Assembly: GCA_026645575.1 (NCBI GenBank)
Contig: JAPKMW010000002.1
Location: forward strand, 124,001 to 188,000
DNA length: 64,000 nucleotides
Direction: 5' to 3'
Source: Caldilineaceae bacterium
GTDB taxonomy: Bacteria > Chloroflexota > Anaerolineae > Caldilineales > Caldilineaceae
Below the pieces are notes generated by a model. It had not been told where the DNA came from, made no database searches, and saw only the letters and a program-made list of their open reading frames with translations. This document shows positions 18,382 to 26,918 of this stretch, one piece after another (position 1 is the stretch's first letter; each line of letters begins with the position of its first letter). Both the position numbers and the translations under genes were made by a program.

Positions 18382-18954
18382 ATGACTGGAGAGACCTTAG
18401 CCAACCTGCCGCTCTGGGCGGCGCTTGCTGTCACCTTGGTGGGCGGCGCGCTGGGCGGTGTTGTCTATGAACTGTTGATTTTGCACGGCAACATTGAAAT
18501 GCCCCATCGCCTGACCGCCGCCGAGCAGATGGAAAATCCCCACGCCATTGCTTCGTATATGTATGACCTGGGTATTTGGGCGCGGGTCGTCATTGGTGCC
18601 TTTGCTGCCGTGGCTTCCCTGGTGGTGGTCAACCCGGAGAGCTTGGTGAAGCTGCTGGCGACGGCGATCATTGCCGGTTCCGCCGGCACATCGATCTTCC
18701 GCTCGTTACAAGATCGCCTACTGGCTGCTCTGGCCCAAAAGGAGACCGCCAACTTGCGCGCCGTCAACGATAAACTGCATGACAAGGTAGACGAAACGAT
18801 TGTCGCCTTTGATACGCTCAAGGGGGCCATTCGCACTGTCCCCCTGCCCCCGACCGCCCGCTCGATCCCCGGCGCTACGGCCGTTGACCAGACGCTGGTG
18901 GACCGGGTGGAGCAACTACTCAATGAAGCCAAAGGAATTGGCAGTCAAAAGTAG
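18382..18954 (+). CDS. membrane-associated protein of unknown function
   Basis: 190 residues. One helix lies at the N-terminus (LWAALAVTLVGGALGGVVYELL) and two more around residues 62-105 (ARVVIGAFAAVASLVVV, LLATAIIAGSAGTSIF). A charged helical tail with heptad character (ETANLRAVNDKLHDKVDETI) may form a coiled coil. I recognise no family. The ATG at 18382 is preferred: it lies downstream of a good promoter, and upstream in-frame codons overlap the promoter. The stop is inside the next palindrome. Confidence 0.75.
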   Translation: MTGETLANLPLWAALAVTLVGGALGGVVYELLILHGNIEMPHRLTAAEQMENPHAIASYMYDLGIWARVVIGAFAAVASLVVVNPESLVKLLATAIIAGSAGTSIFRSLQDRLLAALAQKETANLRAVNDKLHDKVDETIVAFDTLKGAIRTVPLPPTARSIPGATAVDQTLVDRVEQLLNEAKGIGSQK

Positions 18955-19026
18955 TCTGTAGTCCAAAGTCCGTAGTCCAGAGTCGATATACCGAACTACG
19001 GACTACGGACTTTGGACTACGGACTA
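18953..19026. repeat. inverted repeat with (G)TAGTCC / AAAGTCC units
   Basis: Two arms of about 33 nt (18953-18985 and 18994-19026) pair almost perfectly; each is a chain of TAGTCCG / TAGTCCAAAGTCC units. It contains the preceding stop codon and ends 17 nt before the next start. The same unit family forms the outer shell of the nested element at 48663-48889. Confidence 0.8.
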
Positions 19027-19043
19027 ATGAAAAGGAAACCCGT

Positions 19044-20321
19044 ATGAACGCCAAGCTCCGAATTACCGATGTGGAACGGATCACGCTGCGAGTGCCTTTT
19101 ACGCCGCGTGTACAGAAGTGGAATGCGTTGTTGGTCTGGCAATGGCAGGTGGTGGAGATCATTCGGATCAGTACCGATGCCGGCCTGGTTGGCTATGGCG
19201 AAACGCTGCCCCATTACACCTGGCGGGCCGTGCCGGAGGCGGCGATCCAACAGGTGAAGGGGCGCAATCCGACCGATTTTCTGGGTGACGATAGTCTGGG
19301 CGCCGGCTTGCAGATGGCGATCTATGACCTTGTCGGCAAGGCGCTCGATACACCAGTCTACCGCCTCTTCAATCTGCCCAAGGTGCGCGACTGGTGTCCG
19401 ATTGCCTGGTGGAATACCAAAATGGGGCCGGAAGACCTGGCCGGCGAGGCGCACGATGCCCTGGCTGCGGGCTATCTCTGCCATAAATTCAAGACCCGCC
19501 CCTGGATCGATGTCTATGCCCAAGTTGAGGCCGTCAGTGCTGTGACCCCACCCCACTACAAGCTGGATCTGGATTGGAACAGCATGTTGCTCAATGTGGG
19601 CAACGCAGCGCCAGTGCTGCAAAAGCTCGACAGCTATGAGCGTGTTTCCATCTATGAAGGGCCGATTCCCCAAACGGATGTCGAGGGGTTGCGCGAGTTG
19701 CGGCGCAAAACCAATCGTCCCATTGCGCTCCATTTTGGCGTACCACCGTTCCCCACGGCCGTACAAGAAGCCGTCTGTGATGGCTTTGTCGTTGGCGGTG
19801 GGGTCGCCAATGTGTTGCGCCAGGGTGCATTGGCGGCTGAGTTTGCCAAACCCTTCTGGCTGCAACTAGTCGGCACGGGGTTGGTAACCGCATTTGCGGC
19901 CCATTTGGGCGCGGTCTTGCCCTCTGCCCAATGGCCGGCGATCACCTGTCTGAATAATTACAGCGACGATCTGCTCACCGAGCCGTTGACCATTCAACAG
20001 GGTTTCCTCAAAACCCCCGACGGACCGGGCTTGGGCGTTGAAGTCGATGAAGCGGCGCTGGCGCGTTATCAACTGGATCTCACCAATGGCAACAAAGTGG
20101 CGCAACCACGCCATATTCTTTCGGTGGTTTGGCCGGGCGGGCGCGTCGTCCATTTTGCCACCATGCGGGACCATTGCTGGCCGGCGTTTATGGCTGGCAA
20201 TTACCCCGTGCAAGAGCCAGGGGTCAACCTGGAAATCTGGGACGAAGACGGCACACCGGAGTGGAATGATCTCTATGCACGGGTGTTGCAGGGGCCGGTG
20301 CATAGTCAACGAATAGGGTAG
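19044..20321 (+). CDS. enolase-superfamily (mandelate racemase/muconate-lactonizing) enzyme
   Basis: 425 residues with the capping domain first and a (beta/alpha)7-beta barrel after about 125. Acid/base motif KxK is K148/K150 (HKFKTR). Metal-ligand candidates are D175 or D177 (KLDLDWN) and E205 (IYEGP). At the third ligand strand the sequence is PIALHFG, so His230 stands where most relatives have Asp or Glu. About 60 extra C-terminal residues (from PRHILSV) extend beyond the usual 360-380. The superfamily abstracts a proton alpha to a carboxylate to dehydrate, racemise or cycloisomerise sugar acids. AAGGA precedes the ATG. First of three related genes. Confidence 0.88.
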   Translation: MNAKLRITDVERITLRVPFTPRVQKWNALLVWQWQVVEIIRISTDAGLVGYGETLPHYTWRAVPEAAIQQVKGRNPTDFLGDDSLGAGLQMAIYDLVGKALDTPVYRLFNLPKVRDWCPIAWWNTKMGPEDLAGEAHDALAAGYLCHKFKTRPWIDVYAQVEAVSAVTPPHYKLDLDWNSMLLNVGNAAPVLQKLDSYERVSIYEGPIPQTDVEGLRELRRKTNRPIALHFGVPPFPTAVQEAVCDGFVVGGGVANVLRQGALAAEFAKPFWLQLVGTGLVTAFAAHLGAVLPSAQWPAITCLNNYSDDLLTEPLTIQQGFLKTPDGPGLGVEVDEAALARYQLDLTNGNKVAQPRHILSVVWPGGRVVHFATMRDHCWPAFMAGNYPVQEPGVNLEIWDEDGTPEWNDLYARVLQGPVHSQRIG

Positions 20322-20324
20322 GCG

Positions 20325-20445
20325 CGGTTTGTAACCCATCGGCATGGCGCGAAGGCTTCTCTGGGAAACCCTAAAGAATCATCTGTCACCCCTTACGACA
20401 CTTGGGAAAACGCTTACCTCCATGCCGATGGGTTTCCATACCGCT
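20325..20445. repeat. inverted repeat, widely spaced arms
   Basis: AACCCATCGGCATGG (20334-20348) and its exact complement (20421-20435) extend outward with mismatches to GCGGT/ACCGC. The 72-nt spacer includes GGGAAAACGCTTACC, which resembles a LacI-type half-site. It lies between two enolase-family genes. Confidence 0.65.
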
Positions 20446-20477
20446 CCGACGATACAACCAATAGGGAGGAGAATCGC

Positions 20478-21635
20478 GTGAGTGAGCAACTGACCTTTAC
20501 CAAATTTCGCGTCTGGCAAGTGGTGGTGCCGGCGCGGGCGGATATTCTTTCGGCGCCGGGGGGAAAAAGCCCGGTCTACACCGGCAGCACTAGTTGGCCG
20601 GAGATGCCAATCCACCTGATCGAGGGCGTCACTTCCAGCGGTTTTACGGCGGTGGGCGAGAGTGGGCGCGGGACAGCGCGTGAAGTAGTCGAGGCGACCC
20701 TGCGCGATCTCTTGGGGCGCAACCTGCAAAGCTTTACCCCGGCCACCATCTGGATGCAAGATTTCGATCCGATTGGCCTGCCACCCAGCTACCCCGTCTA
20801 CTCGTGGGATCTCAGCAATGGCAAGAGCTATGAATTGGTGGAAGCGCTCTGGCTGGACGCCATGGGAAAAGCGGCGGGGTTGCCGGCCCATCAATTCTTG
20901 GGCGGGGCCGTGCGCAAAGCGGTCGCCACCGATTTTTGGGTCAACCGGCCAGGGCCAGAGACGCTGCTCGCGCTGGTGCATGAAGCCAAAGAACGCGGCC
21001 TGCGTGGCATGAAGATGAAATCCAACATGGCCGGCGACACGGTGCAAGCGATCCTCACCATTGCTGCCGACATTCCCCACGATTTCCGCTTTACCATCGA
21101 CCCAATGACCGCCTGGCGGTCCATGCGCGAGGCGGCACGCTACTTTGAAGCGCTCTCCAAACTGCCCTTTACCATCCAGATTGAAGACCCCTTCCCCTGG
21201 CGCGCCGTTGATGACTGGCACAAGGCGCGCCAATGCTTCCCGCTCACCATCGCCTCTCATGCGCGTAATGAAGAAGTGCTGCGATTGTCTATACGCGAGG
21301 GGCTGGCCGACACTTATAACCTGGGCGGCGCCGGCGCGTATGATTTCCTGCACATGACGCCGGTGGTCGAATTTCAGCAGAAGGATTGCTGGCAGGGCAG
21401 TTCGTTGGAACTAGGCGTCTTGCAACATGTCCGTCTCCATGCCGCCGCCTGCGCCCGCAACTGTGTGCTGCCCAGTGATATGCAGAGTGAATGGGTGCGT
21501 GAACATACGTTGATCACCCCGCACATGGCCTATGGCGATGCCCATGCCCTGGTGCCGGATCGACCGGGGTTGGGGGTTGCATTGGATCATGAAGCAGTAC
21601 AACGCTATGCCACCCTGGCGTTTGAAGTAGCGTGA
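20478..21635 (+). CDS. enolase-superfamily enzyme (second of three)
   Basis: 385 residues. KxK motif K179/K181 (GMKMKSN), metal ligands D208 (FTIDPMT) and E236 (IQIEDP). The third ligand strand reads LTIASHARN, so a Ser/His replaces the usual acidic residue, as in the first paralogue. The GTG start is supported by GGGAGGAG 6-8 nt upstream. The lid loop is long (residues 20-40). Probably a sugar-acid dehydratase or epimerase; the substrate is not predictable by eye. It is followed by a palindrome and then the ThDP enzyme. Confidence 0.87.
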   Translation: MSEQLTFTKFRVWQVVVPARADILSAPGGKSPVYTGSTSWPEMPIHLIEGVTSSGFTAVGESGRGTAREVVEATLRDLLGRNLQSFTPATIWMQDFDPIGLPPSYPVYSWDLSNGKSYELVEALWLDAMGKAAGLPAHQFLGGAVRKAVATDFWVNRPGPETLLALVHEAKERGLRGMKMKSNMAGDTVQAILTIAADIPHDFRFTIDPMTAWRSMREAARYFEALSKLPFTIQIEDPFPWRAVDDWHKARQCFPLTIASHARNEEVLRLSIREGLADTYNLGGAGAYDFLHMTPVVEFQQKDCWQGSSLELGVLQHVRLHAAACARNCVLPSDMQSEWVREHTLITPHMAYGDAHALVPDRPGLGVALDHEAVQRYATLAFEVA

Positions 21636-21639
21636 AATT

Positions 21640-21736
21640 TAGATATTGGGTATTGGGTATTGGATATTGGGTATTGTGTGTAGTGTCGAATAACCCAATA
21701 CCCAATATCTAATATCATCTAATATCTAATACCCAA
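21640..21736. repeat. inverted repeat with TATTGGG/TATTAGA units
   Basis: The left array (21640-21675) of TATTGGG and TATTGGA units faces a complementary array (21692-21736). It starts at the stop of the preceding gene and ends just before the ribosome binding site of the ThDP enzyme. Same unit family as 43894-43950. Confidence 0.75.
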
Positions 21737-21756
21737 GCAAAACAGGAGGAAACCAA

Positions 21757-23391
21757 GTGAAAGTTGCTGACATCATTGCCCGCATTTTGAAGGCCGAGGG
21801 GGTGGAATACCTCTTTGCCTATCCCGTCAACCACCTGATTGAGGCGGCGGCCAAGGTGGACATCCGCACGATCATTGTGCGCCAGGAGCGCATTGGTCTG
21901 CACATGGCCGACGCCGTGGGCCGTCTCTCCTCTGGTCAGAAGATTGGCGTCTTCTGTATGCAACATGGCCCCGGCACCGAAAATGCCTTTGGCGGCGTGG
22001 CCCAAGCCTATGGCGAATCGTCGCCGATTGTGGTGTTGCCCATGGGCTATGCACGTAACATTGCCAATGTCGATCCCAACTTTAGCTCGGCGCTGAACTA
22101 TAAGCACATCACCAAGTCCTGTGAACAACTGATGATGCCGGAGGCGACGGTGGCGCTCATGCGGCGCGCCTTCCATGCCGTGCGCAATGGTCGCCCCCGC
22201 CCGGCGCTAGTGGAGATCCCCGCCGATCTGATCCATGCCGAAGCGCCCGATGATTGGAATTACACCCCGGCGCTCCACACCCGCTACGCCCCCGCCGCTG
22301 ATGATGTGGACAAGGCCGCCGCTATGTTGATCGCCGCTGAACGGCCGGTGATCTATGCCGGCCAGGGGGTGCATTATGCCCAGGCGTGGGACGAGTTGCG
22401 TGAACTGGCCGAATTGCTCGAAGCGCCGGTGACAACTACTCTCTCCGGCAAGAGCGCTTTCCCGGAAACGCATCCGCTGGCGTTAGGCTGTGCCAATCGC
22501 GCCATGCCCCGCCCGGTCTGGGATGCTATGAACAACGCTGACGTGATCTTTGGCATTGGCAACAGCTTTACTATCACCAGCTTTGGCATCAAAGTGCCGG
22601 CGGGCAAGACGTTGATCCACGCCACCCTCGACCCGGCGGACATCAACAAGGATCTGCCGGTGGCCCATGCACTGGTCGGCGATGCCAAGTTGACCTTGCA
22701 GATGTTGAATGAAGCGCTCCGTGAACGGCTGGGCGGCAAGCCCCGTGGTCGCCGCGACGCCTTAACCGCGTCGATCAAACAGGGCAAGGAAGCGTGGCTG
22801 GCGCAATGGAAGCCGAAGCTGACCAGCAATGAGACACCGCTCTCCCCTTATCGTGTGATTTGGGATCTGATCCATACAGTGGATCCGAACAACGCCATCA
22901 TCACCCATGACGCCGGTAGCCCGCGCGACCAGTTGTCGCCTTTCTGGGAATCGTCGTTGCCGCTCTCCTACATTGGCTGGGGCAAGACGACCCAACTGGG
23001 CTACGGCCTGGGGCTGGCGATGGGGGCGAAACTGCTCAATCCCAACAAAATTTGTATCAACGTCTGGGGCGACGCCGCTATCGGCTTCACCGGCATGGAC
23101 TTTGAGACCGCCGTGCGCGAGCGGATTCCGATCCTCTCGATTCTGCTCAACAACTTCTCGATGGCGATTGAGTTGCCGATCATGCAGGTCTCGACCGAGA
23201 AATATCGCTCGACCGACATCTCCGGCAACTACGCCGACATGGCCAAAGCCTTTGGCGGCTACGGCGAACGAGTGACAACGCCCGATCAGATCATCCCGGC
23301 CATTAAACGGGGCATCCAAAAGACCCAAGAAGGCACGCCGGCGCTGTTGGAGTTTATTACGGCGAAGGAGATTCAGATTTCGACGTTCTAG
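21757..23391 (+). CDS. thiamine-diphosphate enzyme, acetolactate-synthase-like
   Basis: 544 residues with the three-domain ThDP fold. The activating Glu is E44 in VRQERIGLHMADA. The ThDP/Mg motif runs from GDA (438-440) to NN (465-466), and the middle domain (about 185-320) is intact. GTG start with AGGAGG 6 nt upstream. The family decarboxylates or ligates 2-oxo acids (acetolactate synthase, glyoxylate carboligase, benzoylformate decarboxylase, diketohydrolase). It lies within a run of enolase-superfamily genes, so it probably takes the 2-oxo acid they release rather than serving valine synthesis. No regulatory small subunit gene is nearby. Confidence 0.9.
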   Translation: MKVADIIARILKAEGVEYLFAYPVNHLIEAAAKVDIRTIIVRQERIGLHMADAVGRLSSGQKIGVFCMQHGPGTENAFGGVAQAYGESSPIVVLPMGYARNIANVDPNFSSALNYKHITKSCEQLMMPEATVALMRRAFHAVRNGRPRPALVEIPADLIHAEAPDDWNYTPALHTRYAPAADDVDKAAAMLIAAERPVIYAGQGVHYAQAWDELRELAELLEAPVTTTLSGKSAFPETHPLALGCANRAMPRPVWDAMNNADVIFGIGNSFTITSFGIKVPAGKTLIHATLDPADINKDLPVAHALVGDAKLTLQMLNEALRERLGGKPRGRRDALTASIKQGKEAWLAQWKPKLTSNETPLSPYRVIWDLIHTVDPNNAIITHDAGSPRDQLSPFWESSLPLSYIGWGKTTQLGYGLGLAMGAKLLNPNKICINVWGDAAIGFTGMDFETAVRERIPILSILLNNFSMAIELPIMQVSTEKYRSTDISGNYADMAKAFGGYGERVTTPDQIIPAIKRGIQKTQEGTPALLEFITAKEIQISTF

Positions 23392-23407
23392 TGGTCGTCG
23401 CTCCACT

Positions 23408-23433
23408 GACCGGCGCGTAGTCAGCGCCGGTTA
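23408..23433 (+). terminator. GC-rich hairpin after the ThDP gene
   Basis: ACCGGCGC and GCGCCGGT enclose an 8-10 nt loop, 17 nt after the stop. No T-run. The rest of the gap to 23582 shows no gene. Confidence 0.4.
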
Positions 23434-23582
23434 CTGAGACACTGTCGGCACATGAACCCAATGCGCTGGTGATGAACGCCAATGATGGATGAAACGATGC
23501 CCCATCTTTATGAATGCGACCCACGAAATGACCGGTTTGGGGGATGTCCAAGGTTACGAGTGAAACAAAAGGAGCCATTCGG

Positions 23583-24662
23583 ATGAAAATCACCGACCTG
23601 AAAGTCCACGTCTTGGAATGGGCGCGCCCGCCCCATCACTGGCGCGATGGGTTGCCCCGTGGCGGACCGAAAGGGCGTGAAACGCTCCTCCGCATCCTGA
23701 CCGATGAAGGGGTGGAAGGCCACAGTACCCACTGGGGTGACGCCAACATCGACGAGATCAAATGGAAGCTCATCGGGCGCGACCCGCTGCGCATTGAGGA
23801 GATCTGGCAGGATCTCTGGCGCAACCTGCGCAGTTCGACCATTGGCGGCGCTATCGATGCCGTGGATGTGGCCCTGTGGGATCTTATGGGCAAAGTCACC
23901 GGTCAGCCGGTCTATCGCCTACTGGGTGGTGCGCGCAACCGTCTGCCGGCCTACGCCAGCACGCTGACCCTGGATTCGATCCCGGAATTTCTCGACCTCG
24001 CTGATGATGTGTTGAGCCGCGGTTACAAGGCGATCAAACTCCATGCCTGGGGTCGGGTGCAGGACGATGCCGACCTCTTCCGCGCCCTGCGGAAACATGT
24101 CGGTGACGAGATTGTGTTGATGTACGACGCTTCCAGCATGTTCACCTATGAGGATGCGCTTTACCTGGGCCGTGTTCTCGAAGACCTGAATTACTATTGG
24201 TACGAAGAGCCAATGGACCACCTGAACCTCACGGCCTTAGCACGCCTGGCCGACGCGTTGACCATCCCGCTGGCCGTAGCCGAAGCCACAGTTGGCGGCC
24301 CCTTCAATGCCCTTGACCACATCATGGCCGGCGCCGCCGACATCATCCTCACCGACCCGATCCTCAAGATGAAGGGCGGTCTCACGGGCGTCATGAAGAC
24401 GGCCCACATCTGTGAAGCCTTCGGGATGCAATGCGCCATCCACGGCTGGATGATTCCCTGCCTCCACGTCGCCTGCGCCATCCCGAACTGCCGCTACTTC
24501 GAGTCGCTCCAACCGGAGGGCTTCTTCATCCCACCCGGCACCCACACCGCCTCGACGGAGATCGCCCCGGACGGCACCGTCGGCCCTTGGGAAAAGCCCG
24601 GCCTCGGTATGGAGATCGATTGGCCGTGGATCGATGCCCACACGGTACGGCTGATCGAGTAG
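23583..24662 (+). CDS. enolase-superfamily enzyme, mandelate-racemase-like (third of three)
   Basis: 359 residues with the full active-site set, unlike its two neighbours: K152-x-H154 (IKLHAWG), metal ligands D182 (MYDASS), E208 (WYEEPMD) and E234 (VAEATVGG), and a general-base His, H287 (AIHGWMIP). This resembles the mandelate racemase subgroup. The start at 23583 has AAGGAG about 9 nt upstream; the longer frame from 23544 lacks one. Likely an acid-sugar dehydratase or racemase of the same pathway as the preceding genes. Confidence 0.9.
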   Translation: MKITDLKVHVLEWARPPHHWRDGLPRGGPKGRETLLRILTDEGVEGHSTHWGDANIDEIKWKLIGRDPLRIEEIWQDLWRNLRSSTIGGAIDAVDVALWDLMGKVTGQPVYRLLGGARNRLPAYASTLTLDSIPEFLDLADDVLSRGYKAIKLHAWGRVQDDADLFRALRKHVGDEIVLMYDASSMFTYEDALYLGRVLEDLNYYWYEEPMDHLNLTALARLADALTIPLAVAEATVGGPFNALDHIMAGAADIILTDPILKMKGGLTGVMKTAHICEAFGMQCAIHGWMIPCLHVACAIPNCRYFESLQPEGFFIPPGTHTASTEIAPDGTVGPWEKPGLGMEIDWPWIDAHTVRLIE

Positions 24663-24681
24663 TCATCTCTGGTTGATTCAT

Positions 24682-24747
24682 GCGTACGTTGCAGGGGTCA
24701 CAGCGGCTCGCATCACAGCAACACCGGTTGACCCCTGCAACGTATGC
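24682..24747. repeat. inverted repeat, 19-bp arms
   Basis: GCGTACGTTGCAGGGGTCA (24682-24700) and TGACCCCTGCAACGTATGC (24729-24747) pair with one mismatch, loop 28 nt. Follows the third enolase-family gene. Confidence 0.7.
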
Positions 24748-24753
24748 TGCGCG

Positions 24754-24894
24754 TTACGGCGTAGCGCGCTGTTCCAGGTGACGCAACCGTCGTTCCAGTT
24801 CGTCCAGCCGTTTGGCGAGTTCATACAATAACCCAGCTGGCCAGACTGGTTCGAGACAGTTTGGAAAGCGAGCCGCCTTAAGTGTTTTGGGCAC
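24754..24894 (-). CDS. possible 46-residue ORF or coiled-coil remnant
   Basis: From GTG at 24894 the frame reads VPKTLKAARFPNC and ends in a charged helix (YELAKRLDELERRL...LEQRATP) with heptad spacing before the stop. There is no clear ribosome binding site. It may be the tail of a lost gene. I recognise no family, and the only support is composition. Confidence 0.25.
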   Translation of the reverse strand: MPKTLKAARFPNCLEPVWPAGLLYELAKRLDELERRLRHLEQRATP

Positions 24895-24966
24895 TTGGGG
24901 CGGCGTTTTCTGTTGGTAGGCGGGTTGTCAAATGGGGATTTTCTGTCAGCAACCATTAATCCATTG

Positions 24967-25386
24967 TTAGTCTGTTGGTGGGTGCCAACCACCATTGACC
25001 CAACGACGACGCGCCCGTACAATCGTTTCGTTGTTCATTGATAGCGCAGCAATGGTCGCTCGGCCACAGGCAGTCAGGCCGATAATCGAAGTTTTCAACT
25101 CGTCCCATGCAAAATGATCTTGCCAGTGCTGTTGTAGCGGGTGAAATAGTTCAGTGATGACACCTGTTGCTGGATCAATGGCGTGCGATCTCGCTTGCTT
25201 ACGTGTATTGCAAGAGAAACAAGCTGCACAGAGGTTATCTGGTGTGGATGAACCACCTTTTGACTCAGGAGTAATGTGGTCAACATGCATTTCTAGCCCA
25301 GAGTTATATTCACTTGTCCAACAGTAGCGACAGCGATATTTGTCACGCTTGACAATTTGTGCACGCAAAGCAACAGAAATCGGCAT
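24967..25386 (-). CDS. HNH endonuclease
   Basis: 139 residues. An N-terminal HNH nuclease shows zinc-binding CRYC, the catalytic HVDHITPESKGG, the Asn in TPDNLCAAC and the second zinc pair C-x-x-C (CFSCNTRK). The C-terminal half has no recognised domain. Such enzymes nick or cut DNA with one metal ion. It begins 21 nt after the RHH-like gene, apparently in one operon, and has no ribosome binding site of its own, so translation may be coupled. Possibly a small host or mobile endonuclease; no methylase is present. Confidence 0.88.
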   Translation of the reverse strand: MPISVALRAQIVKRDKYRCRYCWTSEYNSGLEMHVDHITPESKGGSSTPDNLCAACFSCNTRKQARSHAIDPATGVITELFHPLQQHWQDHFAWDELKTSIIGLTACGRATIAALSMNNETIVRARRRWVNGGWHPPTD

Positions 25387-25407
25387 AATAACCAACCAGT
25401 TGTCAGT

Positions 25408-25818
25408 TTATGATTCTGGAGTTGGGAAAACTTTATAGCCACGGCGAGCTAATAGTGCGAAGGCTTCTGCTTTTCGTAGCATAAATGATTCGGCTTCTCT
25501 GAAAAGTCGAGATAGCGCCGTTTGTTCACCGACACTTAAAGCACGTTCTTTTTGTAAATTAGCTAATTGTTCAAGCTGCTGCTGGCGTTGCTTGTCCATT
25601 TGACCGCGTGCGATTTCCCAAAGTTTTGTGTCGCTGGCAAGACTCATGGCGCGAAACTCTGTCCGCAGCTCATCCGGCAAATCAACTTCCAATTCAGGCA
25701 GAGTCAGCGCAACGGATTGGCTTAAAACTTCATCCTGTGTCATTGCTGTTGCTTTGGCCGCTTCCTGGATACGGATGTAAAGCACATCTGGTAGGGTGAC
25801 TGTAATTGTTGTCGCCAC
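25408..25818 (-). CDS. ribbon-helix-helix-like small protein
   Basis: 136 residues. The N-terminal VATTITVTLPDVLYIRIQEAAKATAMTQDEVL has the beta-strand plus two-helix pattern of CopG/Arc-type DNA-binding proteins. The rest is a charged helical segment with many Gln/Arg. A GTG at 25818 with AGAGG 5 nt upstream is preferred to the GTG two codons earlier. It directly precedes the HNH endonuclease gene, so it could regulate or restrain it; that is inference. Confidence 0.7.
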   Translation of the reverse strand: MATTITVTLPDVLYIRIQEAAKATAMTQDEVLSQSVALTLPELEVDLPDELRTEFRAMSLASDTKLWEIARGQMDKQRQQQLEQLANLQKERALSVGEQTALSRLFREAESFMLRKAEAFALLARRGYKVFPTPES

Positions 25819-25977
25819 TTTCACCTCTTATTTCTGAGCAATTATAAGCACGCCGCTCAACATCGATTATACCACGGCCTATTGTGAAGCATTATTCTAT
25901 TTTCCTTTCGGTGCAGAAATTTCCTACAGTATCATCAACTTTGAAAGGTGGTTTGGGGCGATCTGCCTTTGCTCAGT

Positions 25978-26808
25978 TCAACAACTTTCTTGCAGACAGC
26001 CCACTACCTGCGTCGTGCTGGTCAAACCGGCGCTATCGATAGCAATGACTTGCAGTTCAATAGCGCGTCCTTCCAGTCGCCAGCCGTTTTCCGCTAGGCG
26101 TAGCTCGCCCTCTCCTTTCTTCTTGAAACGCAGATCAATTTGCTCACCGTTTTGGACGATAATGCCGCCATAGGCGTTGATCTGGTGGAGGATCGCCTGG
26201 GGATCGGGTGCTTTGATTTCCAGTTGCTTGTTGGTAAATTGGAGTTCGGTCTTACGCCCTTCTTTCTGCTTGACCTTGCGTTCCTGAGCGCTGGGTGGTA
26301 GCTTGAGAATGATCAGCGTCCCCTGCAACGCATTCTCTGGGTCAGTGGCGGTGACTTGAATCTGGAAGCGGCCAGCTTCCCGGTCATCGTCGATGTCGAT
26401 GGGGACGAGCGCGGCTTGCACCACCGGCGGCTGATTAACCGGTGGGACGGGCGTGGCGGTGGGTAACGGCGTGTCAGTCGGTAGGGGCGTTGCCGTTGGC
26501 GACGGGGGTGGGGCAACCGTATCGGTTGGTAGCAAGGAGGGAACGGCTGTGGGCGAGGGGGGTGGCGTTGCCGTTGGTGGTGCTGTTGGTGGTGCTGTTG
26601 TCGTCGGTGTGGCGGTAGTCGTAGTAGTCGCGGTTGGGGTGGCAGGGACCGTTGGTGTATTCGCTTGGGCCACCGCTACCGGCGTCGGCGTCGGCGGCGG
26701 TTGATAGCCAAAAAACGTTTGAAAACCGGCAAAACCGGCAATGATCAGGGCCAGTACGAAGGCAAACGAAAACCAGCCTTCGTAGCGGCGTAGCAGAGAT
26801 AAAAGCAT
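25978..26808 (-). CDS. membrane-anchored Thr/Pro-rich extracellular protein
   Basis: 276 residues. One signal-anchor helix (about 12-33) leads into a roughly 90-residue Thr/Pro/Ala linker of TPTPT-like repeats. A globular C-terminal domain follows, starting near VVQAALVPIDIDDD, rich in beta strands and with a final Cys pair. This architecture suits a cell-surface stalked domain in Chloroflexota. No family recognised. A similar Thr/Pro linker occurs in the CHAT protein of this window. Monocistronic. Confidence 0.8.
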   Translation of the reverse strand: MLLSLLRRYEGWFSFAFVLALIIAGFAGFQTFFGYQPPPTPTPVAVAQANTPTVPATPTATTTTTATPTTTAPPTAPPTATPPPSPTAVPSLLPTDTVAPPPSPTATPLPTDTPLPTATPVPPVNQPPVVQAALVPIDIDDDREAGRFQIQVTATDPENALQGTLIILKLPPSAQERKVKQKEGRKTELQFTNKQLEIKAPDPQAILHQINAYGGIIVQNGEQIDLRFKKKGEGELRLAENGWRLEGRAIELQVIAIDSAGLTSTTQVVGCLQESC

Positions 26809-26918
26809 AGGTTACTTCCGTCGTTGCAATCGTCAGTCAGCGCCGGCGCGTTGGGTGGCAAGGCACCGGCAAGGGGCAATCGTAAACGAGAGGTAGGAAA
26901 ATGTCAAATTAATCGTGC

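Noticed and set aside
20379..21353. 324-residue minus-strand ORF
   Set aside because: Opposite the second enolase-family gene with clear active-site motifs.
21757..23391. ilvB (valine/isoleucine synthesis)
   Set aside because: No ilvN or ilvC neighbours; flanked by enolase-family catabolic genes. The family alone does not fix the substrate.
24678..25022. 114-residue minus-strand ORF
   Set aside because: Overlaps the HNH gene and a palindrome; no recognisable features. A shorter frame at 24754-24894 is kept as a weak call.
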